Translations under genes and position numbers: made by a program
Notes under the pieces: generated by a model
What the model was told of the DNA's origin: nothing
Databases searched by the model: none
Seen by the model: the letters and a program-made list of their open reading frames with translations, nothing else
NCBI GenBank assembly: GCA_934481375.1
Contig: CAKSPN010000067.1
Location: 1 to 8,470 of the forward strand
DNA length: 8,470 bases
Direction of reading: 5' to 3'
From: an uncultured Clostridia bacterium
GTDB lineage: Bacteria > Bacillota > Clostridia > UBA1381
Part shown: positions 6,527 to 8,470 of the stretch, in pieces
Position numbering within the stretch: position 1 is the stretch's first letter
Layout: every line of letters starts with the position of its first letter

Positions 6527-6558
6527 AATGCTCCTCTGCTCCGACCTTAAGTATATTT

Positions 6559-6580
6559 TATGCTATTTTAGTATAGCATA
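6559..6580. promoter_or_regulatory. Operator-like dyad over the -10/start region of the acetyltransferase promoter
   Basis: The arms TATGCTA (6559-6565) and TAGCATA (6574-6580) are perfect inverted repeats with an eight-base spacer, 22 bp in all. They overlap the TATACT -10 box and the presumed start site of the minus-strand promoter. This is the position and size of a classical dimeric repressor site. No regulator gene is adjacent. The A/T-rich core of the promoter could produce part of this symmetry by chance. Confidence 0.4.
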
Positions 6581-6598
6581 TGACGGCAATAAAATCAA
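6570..6598 (-). promoter_or_regulatory. Sigma-A-type promoter for the GNAT-ligase-ACP operon
   Basis: On the minus strand TTGATT (6598-6593), a 17-base spacer and TATACT (6575-6570) precede the acetyltransferase start by about 44 bases. No other convincing promoter is seen upstream of the ligase or carrier genes, so this one probably drives all three. Confidence 0.75.
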
Positions 6599-6613
6599 GC
6601 GAAAACTTTAAAC

Positions 6614-6642
6614 TTGCATAATACTGTAAAAAGGTGTATACT
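6614..6642 (+). promoter_or_regulatory. Sigma-A-type promoter for the glycosyltransferase gene
   Basis: TTGCAT (6614-6619), a 17-base spacer and TATACT (6637-6642) give a start site near 6649 and a leader of about 31 bases. The -35 box is only 15 bp from the -35 box of the divergent acetyltransferase promoter, so the two polymerases would compete or be co-regulated. Confidence 0.73.
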
Positions 6643-6679
6643 ATCAGTAATCAATTCATCATTTAAAGGAGTAATTAAC

Positions 6680-7627
6680 GTGGATAAAGTTGATTTGTGC
6701 GTACTCATACCCTGTTACAATGAGGAGGAGGTGCTTCCCGAAACATCAAAGCGTATGTCGGAGCTTTTTTCAAAAATGCGCAGTGACGGACTTATAAGCG
6801 AAAAAAGCCGTGTGTGTTTTGTGGACGACGGCTCAAAGGACGCCACATGGGAGCTGATAGAGGGGTATGTAAACCAAAAAACAATCTTTTCGGGCATAAA
6901 GCTTGCGGCAAATGCGGGACATCAGAACGCACTTTTCGGCGGACTTATGACGGTAAAGGGCGAGTATGACTGCGTTATATCGGTAGATGCGGATTTGCAG
7001 GACGATATTAATGTAATATCGCAGATGGTCGAGGATTTTATAGACGGCTACGATGTCGTATACGGCGTGCGCCGAAAGCGTGACACGGACACATTCTTTA
7101 AGCGTACCACAGCCGTTATGTTCTATAAGCTGATGAGTGCAATGGGCGTAAAAATGGTGTTTAACCATGCCGATTACAGGCTTATGAGCCGCCGTGCGCT
7201 CGATATGCTCGAACAGTTCCCCGAAAGAAATCTATTTTTGCGGGGACTCGTTCCGCTTGTCGGCTGCAAATCAAAAAGCAGATACTACGACCGTGCCGAA
7301 CGCTTTGCAGGCAAATCAAAGTATCCGCTAAAAAAAATGCTGTCGTTTGCATTTGACGGAATAACCTCATTCAGCGTTAGTCCCATTCGTATTATTTCCG
7401 TTCTGGGCGGTGTGGTATGCATATTTTCCGTCATAATGGCAATATATACACTGATAGAAAAATTTATCGGCAACACCGACTCAGGCTGGGCGTCGCTTAT
7501 GATTTCCATCTGGTTCCTCGGCGGTGCGAACCTGCTCTCCGTGGGTTTAATCGGTGAATACATCGGTAAAATATACAAAGAGGTTAAGCGCCGTCCCCGC
7601 TGCTTAATCGAGAAATACGAAAAATAA
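6680..7627 (+). CDS. Family 2 glycosyltransferase, polyprenyl-phosphate glycosyltransferase type (GtrB/DPM1-like)
   Basis: A membrane-bound enzyme predicted to move a sugar from a nucleotide sugar to undecaprenyl phosphate on the cytoplasmic face, giving a lipid-linked donor for wall or surface glycans. The GTG at 6680 is the likely start: AAAGGAG (6665-6671) lies eight bases before it, and the only longer start (TTG at 6614) falls in the promoter -35 box. This gives 315 residues. The GT-A fold shows CVLIPCYNEEEVLP (7-20), DDGS (49-52), the metal-binding DADLQDD (103-109) and ADYRLMSR (164-171). The family hallmark RFAGKSKYPLKKM (208-220) precedes FDGITSFS. Two hydrophobic helices follow, at about 235-260 and 273-295, and then a basic tail (KEVKRRPRCLIEKYEK). 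No flippase or acceptor transferase is adjacent, so the sugar and final glycan are unknown. A repeat array begins at its stop codon, and no hairpin terminator is seen. Confidence 0.92.
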   Translation: MDKVDLCVLIPCYNEEEVLPETSKRMSELFSKMRSDGLISEKSRVCFVDDGSKDATWELIEGYVNQKTIFSGIKLAANAGHQNALFGGLMTVKGEYDCVISVDADLQDDINVISQMVEDFIDGYDVVYGVRRKRDTDTFFKRTTAVMFYKLMSAMGVKMVFNHADYRLMSRRALDMLEQFPERNLFLRGLVPLVGCKSKSRYYDRAERFAGKSKYPLKKMLSFAFDGITSFSVSPIRIISVLGGVVCIFSVIMAIYTLIEKFIGNTDSGWASLMISIWFLGGANLLSVGLIGEYIGKIYKEVKRRPRCLIEKYEK

Positions 7628-7898
7628 ACTTCGCATCTCGCACTTTTTCATTGCTCGGAGTACCCCTGTACACCGTCGCAATTCAAAAGAACAATCTGCT
7701 CGTTTCTTTTCCGTATTTCGGCGTTATCGAAAGGAGAATAAACGGCGCACCCCGCACTTTTCATTGCTCGGAGTACCTCTGTACGCCGTCGCAATTCAAA
7801 AGCACAATCTGCTCGTTTCTTTTCCGTATTTCGGCGCTGTCGAAAAGGGGAATAAACGCCGCATCTCGCACCTTTTTCACAGTCTGCCGTCGCAATTC
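7623..7898. repeat. Tandem direct repeat, 114-bp period (two full copies and a degraded third)
   Basis: Copies start at AATAAAC in 7623, 7737 and 7851, exactly 114 bp apart. Copies 1 and 2 share long blocks such as CATTGCTCGGAGTACC, CCGTCGCAATTCAAAAG and AATCTGCTCGTTTC, with about ten substitutions and two compensating single-base indels by eye (roughly 90% identity). Copy 3 keeps the first 29 bases or so, lacks the middle, resumes with CCGTCGCAATTC (7887-7898) and is then replaced by a hairpin module. The first copy begins within the last codons of the glycosyltransferase gene, so its stop codon lies in the repeat. No credible gene is seen in it: minus-strand reading frames exist but are shifted between copies by the indels. 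Confidence 0.88.
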
Positions 7899-8051
7899 GG
7901 GTAGGGAACGATGCCCACATCGTCCCAAAAAAAATAACGTATATGAAAGCATTTGTGCGGTTTATATTATCGGCAGGAGCAAGCCCCTGCCCTACGGCGA
8001 TTGCGGTAATTGCAAACGTAATCGGGTAGGGGACGATGCTCACATCGTCCC
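7899..8051. repeat. Cluster of GTAGGG-bordered palindromic modules
   Basis: There are two direct copies of a module: GGGTAGGGAACGATG...CATCGTCCC (7899-7926) and GGGTAGGGGACGATG...CATCGTCCC (8024-8051). The second has perfect nine-base arms (8030-8038 and 8043-8051) around CTCA; the first has six-base arms plus a bulge. Between them in the opposite orientation lies another hairpin, GGCAGGAGC (7972-7980), AA, GCCCCTGCC (7983-7991), followed by CTAC, which is the reverse complement of the GTAG border. Each module thus has a shared GTAGGG edge and its own palindrome. This resembles the short dispersed palindromic repeats found in intergenic regions of gut Clostridia. The remaining 77 bp before the next gene show no clear promoter or other structure. 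Confidence 0.75.
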
Positions 8052-8128
8052 GAAAAAACAACGCAAACGGGAGTGTCTGTACGGGTGAAATGCACATTGC
8101 CGTAAAACAAAATTTATCGGAGGTCACT

Positions 8129-8470
8129 ATGGAATATGATATTATTATAATCGGCGGGGGCGCCGCAGGAATGAGCGCCGCAATATATGCCTGCCGCGGC
8201 GGTATGAAAACGCTTATAATCGAAAAGCTTGCCTGCGGCGGACAGATGAATAAAACATACGAGATAGACAATTATCCCGGCTTACCGCAAAATCCGAGCG
8301 GCGGCGATATTGCGGCGCTTATGCGTGAGCATGCCGAAAAATTCGGCGTCGGGATTGTTCGTGAAAACGTAAAGGAAATAATTGACGGAAAGCTAAAAAC
8401 CGTAAAAACGAGAAAAAATGAATACATCGCAAAGACTGTGATATTTGCCATGGGCGCACAGCCGAAAAAG
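8129..8470 (+). CDS. trxB: Thioredoxin-reductase-like FAD/NAD(P)-binding oxidoreductase, N-terminal part (runs off the right edge)
   Basis: The 114 visible codons match the FAD-binding half of low-molecular-weight thioredoxin reductase, which uses NADPH to reduce thioredoxin in the cytosol. The N-terminal Rossmann motif is IIIIGGGAAGMSAAIYACR (5-23). It is followed by the acidic end of the second strand (IIEKLACGGQM, 30-40) and TYEIDNYPGLP (43-53), a stretch typical of TrxB around the isoalloxazine. VIFAMGAQPKK (104-114) matches the family ATGA-type motif, with Met in place of the usual Thr. The redox CxxC, expected near residues 135-140, is beyond the window, so a related enzyme lacking it (for example a ferredoxin-NADP reductase) is not excluded. 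GGAGGT (8119-8124) lies four bases before the ATG, a strong ribosome site. No promoter is evident in the repeat-filled gap upstream. Confidence 0.85.
   Translation, partial: MEYDIIIIGGGAAGMSAAIYACRGGMKTLIIEKLACGGQMNKTYEIDNYPGLPQNPSGGDIAALMREHAEKFGVGIVRENVKEIIDGKLKTVKTRKNEYIAKTVIFAMGAQPKK

Noticed and set aside
6614..6679. 22-codon N-terminal extension of the glycosyltransferase starting from TTG at 6614
   Set aside because: That TTG forms the -35 box of the promoter and so would not be transcribed. The GTG at 6680 has AAAGGAG eight bases upstream.
7899..8051. CRISPR array
   Set aside because: The repeats are few, differ in sequence, lie in mixed orientation and have unequal spacers, and no cas gene is present.
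7648..8271. Long minus-strand open frame (207 codons) across the repeat region and into the oxidoreductase gene
   Set aside because: It is antisense to the clear trxB-like start, and its repeated peptide stretches arise from the 114-bp DNA repeat read in shifted frames. No ribosome site fits, and the same peptide in the two units appears in different frames.

Overview
The window looks like chromosome of a gut-type Firmicute of class Clostridia. The grounds are AG-rich Shine-Dalgarno sites (AAAGGAG, GGAGGT), consensus-like sigma-A promoters, the protein families present, and palindrome-rich repeats in a gene gap. No phage, plasmid, transposase, CRISPR, rRNA or tRNA gene is visible. The organism call is inference from style; no species can be named.

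Left part (1-3930): the first 114 codons of secD run leftward off the window edge. rnr (RNase R) is divergent from it, and each has its own sigma-A-like promoter in the shared 222-bp gap. rnr is followed 2 bp later by an RlmL/YpsC-type THUMP-domain 23S rRNA methyltransferase. These two form an RNA-processing and ribosome-maturation operon that ends in a very long hairpin terminator.

Middle part (3909-6598, minus strand): a divergent promoter at 6570-6598 drives a GNAT acetyltransferase, an AMP-forming acyl ligase and a stand-alone acyl carrier protein. Their spacing is 20 and 5 bp, so they are almost certainly one operon. The ligase and carrier protein look like an acyl-ACP charging pair. Beyond the carrier gene lies a roughly 145-bp block of nested inverted repeats, and then a 61-codon acidic orphan gene whose last codons lie inside the terminator of the convergent rRNA methyltransferase operon.

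Right part (6614-8470, plus strand): a polyprenyl-phosphate-type family 2 glycosyltransferase with two C-terminal membrane helices has its own promoter back to back with the acetyltransferase promoter. It is followed by a gap of about 500 bp made of a 114-bp tandem repeat (two full copies and one degraded) and a cluster of GTAGGG-bordered hairpin modules. The window ends in the first 114 codons of a thioredoxin-reductase-like flavoprotein.

The protein-coding content is mostly ordinary. The parts most worth a second look are the nested palindrome block at 4095-4240, the acyl ligase/ACP cassette with its unusual carrier motif, the orphan small protein sharing DNA with a terminator, and the two repeat families at 7623-8051.
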